33,051 nucleotides of DNA from Deltaproteobacteria bacterium (lineage in GTDB: Bacteria; Desulfobacterota; Syntrophia; Syntrophales; UBA2210). The DNA is taken from the NCBI GenBank assembly GCA_026388515.1, contig JAPLJO010000134.1, forward strand, positions 1-33,051, given 5' to 3'. A model generated the notes under the pieces. That model saw nothing but the letters and a program-made list of their open reading frames with translations, was not told where the DNA came from and did no database searches. A program made the position numbers and the translations under genes. This document shows, piece by piece, positions 8,212 through 17,680 of the stretch (positions are counted from its first letter, which is position 1; each line of letters begins with the position of its first letter).

Positions 8212-8853
8212 TATGCGGGCGGGAACTTCGCCCGCTTCCAGCCTTTTCAGAACCCCCAGTGTTTTGATCATGGGACGCTCGTGAAAAAGCCCCGATGCGA
8301 GCGCCTGCGTGTAGATGAAGCGGGGTGCCTGTCCGCCTTTCGAAGGGTCGGTAAAAATATCGTGAATCACGAGATACCCTCCCGGCGCCACATGGGACCC
8401 CCATGATGAGTAATCACTGAACGCCGCGTGATAGGTGTGGCCGCCGTCGATGAAGAGAAGGGAAAGCGGCGTCGCCCAGGCGCGCGCGGCCACCTGCGAA
8501 GGGGCGACGATGGGAACCACCGTGTCTTCAAGGGAGGCCGCTTCAATGGTCCTCCTGAAAAGCCGGAAGGTGTCTATCTTTCCTTCCTTCTCATCGAAGA
8601 GGTCGGAATCAAAATACTCTTCCCCCGGCTGCTGTTCTTCGGAGCCGCGATGGTGATCAATGGAAAAGAGAATCGCTCCGGATTCCCTGCAGCCGAGTCC
8701 CAGGTAGAGGGTCGACTTTCCGCAGTACCCGCCGATTTCAAGCACGGGGCCGCGCCTGCCCGCCTCGCGGGCGAGTTCGTAAAGCCTCATCCCCTCTTCC
8801 TCGTCGAGGAATCCCTTGATGTCGAGCTTCGGAATATCGTGGATGGTTATCAT
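8191..8853 (-). CDS. Class I SAM methyltransferase (Methyltransf_24 type)
   Basis: 220 residues. PVLEIGGYCGKSTLYLG (about 36-52) is the SAM loop, FSIDHHRGSEEQQ the beta-2 end, LLFIDGGHTYHAAFSDYSSW the metal/substrate loop seen in O-methyltransferases of the sugar and macrolide type, and GGYLVIHDIF the next strand. The ATG at 8853 has GAGAGA upstream. Its 3' end overlaps the last 21 bases of the radical SAM gene on the other strand, so the two are convergent. Upstream on its own strand come a repeat-filled gap and the dehydratase genes. It may belong functionally with the glycan cluster rather than the dehydratases, which is inference. Confidence 0.85.
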   Translation of the reverse strand: MITIHDIPKLDIKGFLDEEEGMRLYELAREAGRRGPVLEIGGYCGKSTLYLGLGCRESGAILFSIDHHRGSEEQQPGEEYFDSDLFDEKEGKIDTFRLFRRTIEAASLEDTVVPIVAPSQVAARAWATPLSLLFIDGGHTYHAAFSDYSSWGSHVAPGGYLVIHDIFTDPSKGGQAPRFIYTQALASGLFHERPMIKTLGVLKRLEAGEVPARISQKRDW

Positions 8854-8881
8854 GAAAGTCTCTCGTCTAATCTTCCTCTTT

Positions 8882-8984
8882 ACACACCCCTTGCTAAATC
8901 CCCTCTCCAGAGGGGACTTGCCCTTATCTTCGCACTCCGGAGGGAGCTTGCATTTTTCTCCCCTCTTGAGGGGCAGGGGGGGTA
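8882..8984. repeat. Intergenic repeat with CCCCTC/GAGGGG dyads
   Basis: The 152-base gap between the dehydratase stop and the methyltransferase start is almost filled by short GC-rich dyads: CCCCTCTCCAGAGGGG at 8900-8915, an imperfect CTCCGGAGGGAG near 8937, and CCCCTCTTGAGGGG at 8960-8973. The leading ACACACCCC and the CCCCTCTC/GAGAGGGG core recur at 17931-17962, so the two belong to one repeat family. They can fold into hairpins in either strand's transcript and may attenuate or terminate the dehydratase mRNA. Confidence 0.65.
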
Positions 8985-9005
8985 CGTTTTTTGTGCCTCC
9001 GTCCC

Positions 9006-10262
9006 TTACTCGATCCCCTTTCTCTCATACAACATCTCCATGAAGGCATCCACGCGGGTCTCGAACTGCGCGATGGAGAAATTCTGGTCATCCATGTGGT
9101 CGGCATCGATTATGACCGACGGCACGCCCAGCTCTTCTTCCAGCGCACGCTTAATGTCCATCTGGCCCAGCGTGATGGGGACGCAGGACTTGTTCCGGTG
9201 CAGTATCGCGCCATCGATGGCGTACTCCCGGCATGCCTTGAGGACCATTTCTTTCCGCTTTTTTACGGAAACACATGAGACCATTGGATAGGACATGAGG
9301 CTCTTCAGGGCAAGCGCCTCGAGGGGGTGCTCCGTATCGAGCCGGAGCGACCACGCCGCCGAGTAGGTCTCCGCCACCACCACACCGCCCATCTTTTCAA
9401 AGTAGTTGAAGACGCCCATGTTGTACCAGAGGGGGATATTATCCCAGAAGAGCCGCAGCTTCTCGTGCTCGATGACGCCGATGCCCGCCTGTGCCCGCTC
9501 CTTCACCTCGTCCCGCACGGCGGTGAGAAAGTCAACGGCCGTCTGCGTCCCCTGGCGCGTGACCATGACGAACATGATGCCGATTTCCGCCGCAGAGAAG
9601 GGGGTCGGGATATTACGGCGGTACGTCATGATTTCATCCCAGAGCGCGCATGCCTTGTCTGAGAGGACCACCACCTCTTTCAGCCTGTCCATGTCGAGCC
9701 GGCTGCCGCCCGCTTCTTCAAGAAAGGCAATCAGGCGGCCCATCTCATGGAGGGCATAGTCAAGGTGATGCTGCTGTATGTCCTCCACGGCAACCTGCGG
9801 GAGGTCGGCGTAAAAAACCTTCGCCTGCGGAAAACGCCGCTCGAGTATGTGGAATATCTTCATCACCGGGACGCATCCCCCGCCCGGCGAGAGAAGCATA
9901 ACCGGTTCGGGTAGCCCCCCCAGAGGCACGTGGCTCCCATGCATGTCGCCGTGGACGTAGCCCGTGATGTTCCGGAGATACCCGCAAAGATCACGTGAAT
10001 ACCCGAGGCCGTCGGTGATTTCGAAGTTCCGCGGCGTGAGGCCAAAGGCGGCACAGACGGGCGACCAGTTTTCCGGAAAGACAGGCTGGATATCCATGGC
10101 GTAGCAGAGCTCTATCGCGCCGTTCATGGGCGGCATCCAGCCCAGGGGCTTCCCCCGGCGCTTCGCCTCGTGGCATTCCTGGTAGTACTCGATGACCACC
10201 CGGTTCAGCTCTTTCGCCGATTTCAGCCGCTTGGTGGATTTTCTTGTTTTTTCAGCCTGCAT
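9006..10262 (-). CDS. 2-hydroxyacyl-CoA dehydratase / benzoyl-CoA reductase family subunit (larger type, copy 2)
   Basis: 418 residues from the ATG at 10262, which overlaps the TGA of the giant lipoprotein gene by one base (TGATG); a GTG four codons earlier is less likely because GAGG sits 11 bases before the ATG. The family (HgdB/BcrB-like, [4Fe-4S]) removes water from 2-hydroxyacyl-CoA or reduces aromatic acyl-CoA after one-electron transfer from the activator. The three cluster cysteines are recognisable in GYSRDLCGYLR, SPGGGCVPVMK and NKSCVPITLGQMDIKRA. VPSVIIDADHMDD and QFETRVDAFMEML are the C-terminal family signature. It is paralogous along its whole length to the gene at 20081-21328. 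Its natural partner is probably the smaller subunit at 17985-19094, although a 7.4 kb lipoprotein gene separates them. Confidence 0.9.
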   Translation of the reverse strand: MQAEKTRKSTKRLKSAKELNRVVIEYYQECHEAKRRGKPLGWMPPMNGAIELCYAMDIQPVFPENWSPVCAAFGLTPRNFEITDGLGYSRDLCGYLRNITGYVHGDMHGSHVPLGGLPEPVMLLSPGGGCVPVMKIFHILERRFPQAKVFYADLPQVAVEDIQQHHLDYALHEMGRLIAFLEEAGGSRLDMDRLKEVVVLSDKACALWDEIMTYRRNIPTPFSAAEIGIMFVMVTRQGTQTAVDFLTAVRDEVKERAQAGIGVIEHEKLRLFWDNIPLWYNMGVFNYFEKMGGVVVAETYSAAWSLRLDTEHPLEALALKSLMSYPMVSCVSVKKRKEMVLKACREYAIDGAILHRNKSCVPITLGQMDIKRALEEELGVPSVIIDADHMDDQNFSIAQFETRVDAFMEMLYERKGIE

Positions 10263-13200
10263 CAGGGCACGCACCTCAGCACCACGTTGTCGAACTTGCC
10301 CTCGTAATCCCAGCCGCTTCCTCCGAGGGCCAGTGTATTGATCGTGCGTATGAAATTGCCTAAATCCGCACCATCGGTAGATTTAACCGTCTTGAGATTC
10401 GGTGATGTATAGTGATACCAATTAAAACCGATATTCGGCGTGTAGTTGGTCTTGCCCTCTGAATCTGTGCCACTCAAAAATCCGTGATTCCAGAGAAGAT
10501 TTATGGTGCCATCCAGATCAGTGAAGTAAATCTTTGCTTCTGCAGGCCACTCACCTCGATAGAGAGCCCAGCCGCTACTCGGCAGGGTATAACTAATAAG
10601 CTTAACGTCAAATTCGAGATAGACTTCCGAGTACCCGGTAATATCAGTATTAATCGCTTTTTCAATTGCGGAGGCGCCGCCATTGGAACCGGAGCCGGTC
10701 CTCGCGTAATGATAGACGATGGTACCGTCGGTCAAGGTGTTCATGACAAAGCTTCCCACACCACCTGCGGTCTGTGTCCAGACGCCGATGCCACTCTCGA
10801 AGTTCTCGTTGACCAGATATACTATCGTGGGCGGTTCTGTCACGGTGAAGGTGAGCACATTGCTCCAGTCGCTTGCCACACCGGCCACCACATGACGGAC
10901 GTGCCAGTAGTATGTCCCGGCAGCAAGCGTGACATTAAAGGGTACGCGGTTTTCGAACGCCACCGGCTCTGACCCCAACGGAGGATCAAACACATTATTT
11001 ATGCTGATTTCATATTCCAGCGTCCCGGTGAAATTCCCCAGGCAGTTCGTCGTCCCGGCGACGACATTGAAGGTCAGGGTCACTTGGCCGTCGTCAATCT
11101 CGTACGAATCCGGATTGTCATCGCCGGAGATGGTGGGAGTGGCAACGCTGCCGGAACCGGTTCCGATAACACTGAAACAGGTGGCAGCACTCCACGCACC
11201 GGCCCCGCCCGCGTCGGAACCCCGGCCTCTCCAGTAATAAATACCCGCCGAAAGGGTGCCGAAGTCATGCGACGAAGACGCTTGCCCCAGAGATTCCATG
11301 GGGTGAGTAAATCCCGGAACCGTGTCATACTGGAAATCGTATGACGCAATTGGATCCCCATCCGGGTCCGTCACACCGAGGGTCAGCGTCACCGCATCCA
11401 CCGTCGTGAAGACCGCACCGGCCGCCGGCGTCACGTTATCCGCGGAGGGTCTTCTGTTCTCCGACGTAATGGTGAACTGGAGCGGTTCACTCCAGTCGCT
11501 TTTAATGCCGGCAACGGTATGTTTCGCTTTCCAGTAATAGTTACCGGGGGGAAGCGTAACCGTAAAGGGCACGTTGTTGATAAAGTCGCCGTCGATGGCA
11601 TCATTGAATTCTTCGTTATCCGCAATCAGGTAGCTGAGTGTACCTGTAAATTCACCACAGCAGTTCGTCGTCCTGGTAAGTGCATTGAACGTAATGGTGG
11701 TGTGTCCATCAATCCCCATACCGAAACTGTCCGCATTGCGGGCCTCTGCAATATTCGGTGCCGCCACCTTTTCAATAACACTGAAGCAGGTGGTCTCGCT
11801 GAAGGAGCCGCGGCCGATAGGATCATAGGATGCGGCGTGCCAGTAATAGACGCCTGCGGCAAGCGGATCGATCCTCACCGACGGCGACTCTTCCTTCCAC
11901 AGACGCACCAGGCGGCTCTTGAAATCAGGATTGCCGGCGTACTCGAAGTCATAGGGCCCGATGAAAACATCATCGGAATCGTTTACACTCACCTCGAGCC
12001 AGATTTCCTCTCCCGCGGCAAACACCTCGCAGTTCGAGGGATTCACGTTTGTCGTCACCGGCGGCTTATTATCCAGCACATTCAGTTTGCGGGATTTTGA
12101 ATACGCACTGTACTGGAACTCTCCGTCCTTCTTTGAAACGGCGCGACACGTCCAATTCCAAAAGCCTTTCGTCAATCCACTGACGCTCACGACGCCATTT
12201 GATGATTGCGCCTCGATAGTTTTACCTTCCTTTGCCACGACGACAAACTCATAACGATCCATGGGGTCCCCGTCGGGATCGCTAACCACACCCACCTTGA
12301 GCGAAACCCGGTCCCGCCCCACCTCGAACCCATCAGCGGGAGATATTGCGGTCGGCACAGGCGGCGGGCAGTCCCCGGTAACGACATGAAGCATATCTTC
12401 CTTGTTCCAGCCCGGACTTGTCGCACCCATCGTATCGACAGCATATATATCAACATAAAAATCATACCCGCCCTCGGCAAGATTGAACGTGAATGGTGAT
12501 GAAGTTGTCGTATATGATTTTATCTTGTTGAATCCGCTGTCGAGAAGAGTAATCATATACGTCAGCGTACCGCCGTCTGCATGGATGGCGTTGAAGGTGA
12601 GCTTGAGTGTGCCGTTAATGCATCCTCCGGCCTGGGAGTTTGAAAGCACGACGCTTGAAGGAGGGTTGTTCACCACATCAAAGTAGCGGGTTGCGCTCCA
12701 GTCACTGGCAACTCCATTCGCCCATGACCGCGCGCGCCAGTAATACCGTCCAATCGCGAATGTCCCCGCATTCCACTGGGTCGAGCCGGACACCACCCCG
12801 CCGGACGTGGCGAATGTTGACGATGTGGAGTACTGGTACTCATAGTACGACGCCTCGGGAATATCCTCGACATCGAATACCACTGCCTGCGTGTAACTTA
12901 ACCGGGCCGCCTGCGCCGGGTCATACAGCGAGGGCGCATAGAGTTTTATCGTAAAGTTCCAGGTTACTCCCCAGTCAATCTGGTTTCCCTGGAGGCGATA
13001 GCCGGCCACTTTCCAGTAATACACGTCCGGCATGAGGCCTTCCAGGTTTGCATCAAACAACTCGTATAAGCCTGAACCACCGGAGAAATCATCAATAACC
13101 GGGTTCGTAAAGTTTGGATTATCGGCAATCATTATCCGGTAATCGACATAATCGATGGCACCATCCCATTCGAAGTCTATGACCTCTGTAATACCATAGA

Positions 13201-16200
13201 CGAAACTCGCGCCGTTCAACGGTGCCATAAGTGTCACGGGCTCGGGTATCACAGTAAAAGACTTCACGGTGCTCCAACCGCTATATCCCACGCCATCATA
13301 TGCTCTTACCCGCATGTAATAAGTGTTCCCGTCGATGACTCCGCGGAGCGGGAACTGCGGTCCCGCCTCGACGTAATCATATACTATGCTCGTGAATGTC
13401 GAATTCGACGAAATCTGTATCTGGAAGGTTACCACCTGGCCGTCGGCATCGGAAGAACTGACCGGGATGTAGGTGCTGTGGAATATACTCGCGCCGCTGG
13501 TGAGCATCACCGTCGGCACCGTCGGTAGATTGTTGGGAGCTAAGACCGTAAAGGATTTCACCGTGCTCCATGCGCTGTACCCCAGGCCGTCATAGGCCCG
13601 CACCCTGATGTAATAGGTACTGCCGGCGGCAACTCCTTGAAGCGGGATCTGTGTCAACGAGGATGTGTAATCACTCACAATATTCGTGAATCCTGAATTC
13701 GTGGAAATCTGGATATTATAGGTGATGGTATCGCTATCGGCGTCCGATGAACTTACAGGTATAGGCGTGATCACATAGATGCTTGAGCCGCTGGTGAGCG
13801 TCACCGTCGGTACCGTCGGCAGATTGTTAGTGGTGACAAATGTAGTGTCGGCGTAATCGGCCCTTCCCTTGCTGTCCGTTACCTCATACCGGATCCGGAA
13901 ATTCCGAACAAGACTCGGCTTGAAGGCGAGGGTCGTACTGGAGAGCGACGTCACCTGCAGGACCGCCACGCCGTTCTCGTAATAGTTGCCCGTTCCCACA
14001 ATCTCCTGGCCGTTGACATACCAGTTCGCGTCCGTGACCGATGTCCCCGTTTCCAGCGTGGTGCTGCCGGTGAAGGTGACCGTGGCGCCCCTGGCTGCGG
14101 TAGCAGGAGACTGCGAAACCCCGGCGACGGGATAGGATTGAATCATCTTCGTCCCCGTGATGCCGCCCTGGGCCGAGGTCCTGAAGGGATCACCCTGGAA
14201 ACTCACCGAACCGCTGAGATAGGTCATCTGAGCGCCGAGACCGATGTTCACCTGTATGCCCTCGTCGAATCCGGCTTCTATCTTTCCGGAGAGCGGCAGC
14301 GCGAATGAAACTTTGGGAAACACCCCGGGCTGGTCAAGGACAATCAGCCTGCTTTTCTGGGTCGCCGTTGCCCCTTTCATGTCAAAGGCCTTTTTGACGA
14401 TGGGATAGAGGGCATTCATCACAAATTCGCCGTTCGCCGATACGGATGCGCCGAGGGCAATGCCCGCCTGCACGTTGGCGCCTTCCTCAAGTTCTCCATC
14501 GACCCCCGCCTGAAAGCTGAGTCCCATGTTGACATTCTGGGCGACGTTATTGAAGAAACTGTTTATGGCGTTGAACTTTTGGGTTTCCGTCTGTGAGCCC
14601 GCCGGAAGCTGGCCGATGATTTCTCCGAAAGTATTCTCAAGAATCCTCGCGGCGGCCTTCACATCAAAAGGATTATCACGGGCCTGTGAATTCATGGCCA
14701 TCATTGCATCGGCAAGCGGCGTCATTATGAACTGCGAGATATTCTGGGTCTTCAGGTAATCCAGAAAGACATTGGTGAAGAAGAGCAGATTGGCATTGAG
14801 GTCGATAGCCGCCCCCACGGTGACATTCGCGTTGGCGCCACCCGTCCCCGTGCCGCCCGCACCGATGCCGGCGCCCATTTCCGCCGACGGCGAGACGCCC
14901 ACGGTAATTGAAGAGAGAAGACTCGTTGCCACACCGCGGGTGACCAGTTCATCCTTCAGCTTCACGAAAAAATCCTTCAGGAAGGAAACGAATACCTTGT
15001 CGTCGGGGAATGTCATCATGCCGTTCTTACCGTCGGCATCGGTGACGGTGCTGAAGTACTGCGGGATGGTGCTCTTGCATGTCTGGAATGCTGCTTTGGC
15101 AGCTTCTTTGACGACACTGCTGGATATAGCGTTGGCGTCGATGCTGCAGTAGATCTGGACACTCACTTTCTCCTTGCCGCCCACCACCACGGCATAATTG
15201 ATTTCCTCTCCCAGGCTTATGTACGCCTGGAAGCTGTAGGCCGGCCTCAGGCGTGAGGTAATCTGCGCAAGGATGTCGCGGTACTTAGTCTGCACCGTCA
15301 TGGTTATCTCGGGGAAGGGACTCGCCACAAAGGAAAGAACCTCGAACATGGCATCAACGACATCGTCACCCGGGGATGGTATATTGAACGGCACAAATTC
15401 AAGAAGGACATAGGTGCTTGAAGAGAGCGGATTGGTGACCTTGACTTCCATCCTTGTCTCCGTCGGCTTGAGTTTCACCTGCAGGTGAGCAAGTTCGGAA
15501 CCGCCCGTATAGAACGTGACAAGGAACTTCAGTTCCTGGATGCCCCCGTCGTAGTAAAATCCCACCTCCCCTGCGAAGGCGGCACCATATGCCGTCTGAA
15601 GCGAGCTGAATTTTCCGATGATGCCGGAGAGCGGAAAATCGGCGCCTACTTTGTCCAGCACCTCTGACGCATAGGTATTGAAGGTGTTCAGCGTATCAAG
15701 AGACACCGTCTTCTCCACGGCGCCCACCTTCACCTTCAGCGAAACCGAGTCGGTACCCACATAGAATACAACGTACGCATTCGTATTGAGATTGGGAATG
15801 AACCCGGAAAAGTAGGTGCTGGCGTTGTTTACCGCGAGAAGCGGCTGTGATATGAGGTCAAAGGCGCCGCCGGTATTGTTGAGGACGTTGATCGCCGCCG
15901 CCGCCACGGATTTCACCGAGGAGCCCGCGCCCGTGTACAGAAAATTCCTCACGTCGCCCACGAGGAGCGCCGGGTCCGTTGCATTTGTGAGCACACTTCC
16001 GGCCGCGCTGAATCCGTTATAAAGCGACACAAACTCATCCTTGATCTCCACACAGCCGTTTTTCACATCGGAAATGTAGCCGAAAGGATTGAGCGACACC
16101 ACCTTTACAATGAAGTTCTTGATTGATTTCAGAGTATCGAGGAGGTCGCCGGTGAGGAGATTATAGATTGCCACCAGAGTGTCATCCACATCCACATCGG

Positions 16201-17680
16201 CGCTGACGCCGCTGGACCCGGCACTTGCCGACACAGTCACTATACCAAGGTTCACACTGAACCCTACGTTCCATCTGCCCTGGCGGTAGCTTCCGTCAAA
16301 CTTCTCTTCCTTCGAAACCTCCTCAATGCTGTCCAGCATGTAATACCCCTTACTCGTGTAGAGCACCGGCAGGGGTGAGCGGATTATTTTCGGCAGATAC
16401 GTTTGAAGTTTCCCGATGACAGCCTCGGAGATCGGGACCGACATCTTGTGAATCCAGGGGGTGGGGCTCATCCCCGGAATTTTGAGATCGATATCATAGG
16501 TGCCGTCGCTGTATTGAAGGTTGATATCTCCCTCGCTTATCAGGAGTTCGAGGACGTAATGGTCGCCATAGGGAAGCGAGGACACGATAGCGGGGAATCC
16601 CTTGAAACTCACGATGCCGAGAAAACGGCCTTCACCAATGAGGGTTTCGATATAATCAAGGTTGAATTCACCTGCCCGGTCAGGTCTGAGCGCCATGGAC
16701 ACAAGCGGCCTTCCGGGAAGGAACTCGGAGAGCGGCAGCCGTTCTCCCGTCTCCGCTTTTTCCGACATGCCGCCGCCGTTCACCGGCACCGACATGTCGG
16801 CTTCCACCACCGCCAGCGTGTCGTCTCCGTATTTACCCATCAATCCCGCGAGGGTTTCATCCTGCACGTCTTCAGGCGCTACGGTTTCCACATCGGTGAA
16901 GGCGCTCTGCTTCGCCAGTGCGTTCGTAATATTGCCGAATACGGCAACCTCGCGGGAGGCGGATGCCTGCCTCCCGTACGAATCTTCAACCTCGAGGCCG
17001 ATGTGGTAGACTCCGGGATTATCATAGGTGAAGAGGGCGGTCGGGTCATTTGACGTTTCTGAATCTGCCGTGCCCTGGTCGGCGACCCACCAGTGATATT
17101 GAAACAGCATCGATGATTCCGCGGAAAATGTCACGCCCTCGCCCTGGAGTATCACATCATGATCCGCCACGATGCTGACGACAGCACCGGAATCTTCGGT
17201 CGTCAACTCAAACACGGTGTCGGTCCCGAGATAGACATCGTCCACGGATTTTATAACGGCTGACACGAGCACGGTATAGGCGGTACCGGGTGAGAGAAAC
17301 TCCTTTGGTACGAAGATTAATCCCGTTCCGTCCTCGGAAAGATAGAGATTCCCTTCCACGGGGGCGAGCGTCTCTTTTACCAGCATCCTGACGAGTGTTC
17401 CATCGGCAACCGGGGTGAGAACTTCATCTTTCTGGGAGAGGCCGCCTGCTCCGTCGGCGGAGACGATACTGACTGGTTCACTGAAGGATAGTTCCACGAC
17501 GGCAGCGACGGACGTGTCGGTATATTTTTCCGTCAACTGATCCGCGCTGGAAAGAAGGTAAAAGTTGGGCGCCTCCTGCGAAGGTGTGTCGTCGTTGTTA
17601 TTACAGCCCGCAAGAAAGAAAGGAAGAATGAGGCACAGGATACAGAAAAATGAGATCGATCGCGTACAGTCACTTCTCAT
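10262..17680 (-). CDS. Giant multidomain lipoprotein (Ig/PKD plus ten Fn3-like domains)
   Basis: 2,472 residues. The N-terminus is a lipoprotein signal with lipobox FLAGC and lipidated Cys26, followed by an Asn/Asp-rich linker, so the protein is exported and membrane-anchored, probably at the outer membrane. Approximate layout: Big_5-like Ig domain 36-158; PKD domain 162-247 (VTFSAESS, WWVADQG, GVYHIGLEVEDSYG); a region of about 930 residues with no domain I recognise, including a Gly-rich stretch near 932-961; a second PKD-like domain 1186-1279; ten Fn3-like domains 1281-2284, each ending in a YYWRARS..GWS-like strand; and a C-terminal jelly-roll-like domain 2285-2472 (NENFESGIGVW...GKFDNVVLRC), typical of carbohydrate or surface binding. 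The ATG has AGGAGGG eight bases upstream. It lies inside the dehydratase gene set but has 304 bases upstream, so it may have its own promoter. No catalytic motif seen; adhesion or polymer binding is inferred. Confidence 0.9.
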   Translation of the reverse strand: MRSDCTRSISFFCILCLILPFFLAGCNNNDDTPSQEAPNFYLLSSADQLTEKYTDTSVAAVVELSFSEPVSIVSADGAGGLSQKDEVLTPVADGTLVRMLVKETLAPVEGNLYLSEDGTGLIFVPKEFLSPGTAYTVLVSAVIKSVDDVYLGTDTVFELTTEDSGAVVSIVADHDVILQGEGVTFSAESSMLFQYHWWVADQGTADSETSNDPTALFTYDNPGVYHIGLEVEDSYGRQASASREVAVFGNITNALAKQSAFTDVETVAPEDVQDETLAGLMGKYGDDTLAVVEADMSVPVNGGGMSEKAETGERLPLSEFLPGRPLVSMALRPDRAGEFNLDYIETLIGEGRFLGIVSFKGFPAIVSSLPYGDHYVLELLISEGDINLQYSDGTYDIDLKIPGMSPTPWIHKMSVPISEAVIGKLQTYLPKIIRSPLPVLYTSKGYYMLDSIEEVSKEEKFDGSYRQGRWNVGFSVNLGIVTVSASAGSSGVSADVDVDDTLVAIYNLLTGDLLDTLKSIKNFIVKVVSLNPFGYISDVKNGCVEIKDEFVSLYNGFSAAGSVLTNATDPALLVGDVRNFLYTGAGSSVKSVAAAAINVLNNTGGAFDLISQPLLAVNNASTYFSGFIPNLNTNAYVVFYVGTDSVSLKVKVGAVEKTVSLDTLNTFNTYASEVLDKVGADFPLSGIIGKFSSLQTAYGAAFAGEVGFYYDGGIQELKFLVTFYTGGSELAHLQVKLKPTETRMEVKVTNPLSSSTYVLLEFVPFNIPSPGDDVVDAMFEVLSFVASPFPEITMTVQTKYRDILAQITSRLRPAYSFQAYISLGEEINYAVVVGGKEKVSVQIYCSIDANAISSSVVKEAAKAAFQTCKSTIPQYFSTVTDADGKNGMMTFPDDKVFVSFLKDFFVKLKDELVTRGVATSLLSSITVGVSPSAEMGAGIGAGGTGTGGANANVTVGAAIDLNANLLFFTNVFLDYLKTQNISQFIMTPLADAMMAMNSQARDNPFDVKAAARILENTFGEIIGQLPAGSQTETQKFNAINSFFNNVAQNVNMGLSFQAGVDGELEEGANVQAGIALGASVSANGEFVMNALYPIVKKAFDMKGATATQKSRLIVLDQPGVFPKVSFALPLSGKIEAGFDEGIQVNIGLGAQMTYLSGSVSFQGDPFRTSAQGGITGTKMIQSYPVAGVSQSPATAARGATVTFTGSTTLETGTSVTDANWYVNGQEIVGTGNYYENGVAVLQVTSLSSTTLAFKPSLVRNFRIRYEVTDSKGRADYADTTFVTTNNLPTVPTVTLTSGSSIYVITPIPVSSSDADSDTITYNIQISTNSGFTNIVSDYTSSLTQIPLQGVAAGSTYYIRVRAYDGLGYSAWSTVKSFTVLAPNNLPTVPTVMLTSGASIFHSTYIPVSSSDADGQVVTFQIQISSNSTFTSIVYDYVEAGPQFPLRGVIDGNTYYMRVRAYDGVGYSGWSTVKSFTVIPEPVTLMAPLNGASFVYGITEVIDFEWDGAIDYVDYRIMIADNPNFTNPVIDDFSGGSGLYELFDANLEGLMPDVYYWKVAGYRLQGNQIDWGVTWNFTIKLYAPSLYDPAQAARLSYTQAVVFDVEDIPEASYYEYQYSTSSTFATSGGVVSGSTQWNAGTFAIGRYYWRARSWANGVASDWSATRYFDVVNNPPSSVVLSNSQAGGCINGTLKLTFNAIHADGGTLTYMITLLDSGFNKIKSYTTTSSPFTFNLAEGGYDFYVDIYAVDTMGATSPGWNKEDMLHVVTGDCPPPVPTAISPADGFEVGRDRVSLKVGVVSDPDGDPMDRYEFVVVAKEGKTIEAQSSNGVVSVSGLTKGFWNWTCRAVSKKDGEFQYSAYSKSRKLNVLDNKPPVTTNVNPSNCEVFAAGEEIWLEVSVNDSDDVFIGPYDFEYAGNPDFKSRLVRLWKEESPSVRIDPLAAGVYYWHAASYDPIGRGSFSETTCFSVIEKVAAPNIAEARNADSFGMGIDGHTTITFNALTRTTNCCGEFTGTLSYLIADNEEFNDAIDGDFINNVPFTVTLPPGNYYWKAKHTVAGIKSDWSEPLQFTITSENRRPSADNVTPAAGAVFTTVDAVTLTLGVTDPDGDPIASYDFQYDTVPGFTHPMESLGQASSSHDFGTLSAGIYYWRGRGSDAGGAGAWSAATCFSVIGTGSGSVATPTISGDDNPDSYEIDDGQVTLTFNVVAGTTNCLGNFTGTLEYEISINNVFDPPLGSEPVAFENRVPFNVTLAAGTYYWHVRHVVAGVASDWSNVLTFTVTEPPTIVYLVNENFESGIGVWTQTAGGVGSFVMNTLTDGTIVYHYARTGSGSNGGASAIEKAINTDITGYSEVYLEFDVKLISYTLPSSGWALYRGEWPAEAKIYFTDLDGTINLLWNHGFLSGTDSEGKTNYTPNIGFNWYHYTSPNLKTVKSTDGADLGNFIRTINTLALGGSGWDYEGKFDNVVLRCVP
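10838..12078 (-). repeat. Two-domain Fn3 super-repeat (A-B-A-B) in the lipoprotein gene
   Basis: The last four Fn3-like domains alternate. Type A (12078 to about 11775, and 11464 to about 11135) opens with PP..NV.P and closes with AAG(V/I)YYW...CFSVI. Type B (11774-11466 and about 11134-10838) has TTNC.G.FTGTL.Y, (N/R)VPF.VTL..G.YYW and VAG(I/V).SDWS. The two A-B halves are about 613 and 628 bases long, which points to duplication of a domain pair rather than single domains. Confidence 0.7.
13254..13841 (-). repeat. Tandem 294-base direct repeat encoding two Fn3-like domains
   Basis: Two units, 13254-13547 and 13548-13841, align at a constant offset of 294 bases (98 codons) without gaps at the points I checked: GTAAAAG/GTAAAGG at the starts and GCTGGTGAGC at 13497 and 13790. 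Both units encode (P)TV.LTSG.SI, VSSSDAD, the RVRAYDG strand and WSTVKSFTV. Nucleotide similarity is high enough to suggest a fairly recent duplication. Confidence 0.75.

Noticed and set aside
8428-9291. Plus-strand open frame of 287 codons across the methyltransferase and dehydratase end
   Set aside because: It runs through a repeat-filled gap and is antisense to two well-supported genes.
12078-13841. CRISPR-like periodicity in the lipoprotein gene
   Set aside because: Repeat units are about 294 bases and protein-coding, with no short direct repeats and unique spacers.
10262-17680. Idea that the giant gene is an assembly fusion or contains a frameshift
   Set aside because: The frame is open throughout, the lipoprotein signal and domain order are coherent, and Fn3-like domains continue in register to the end.
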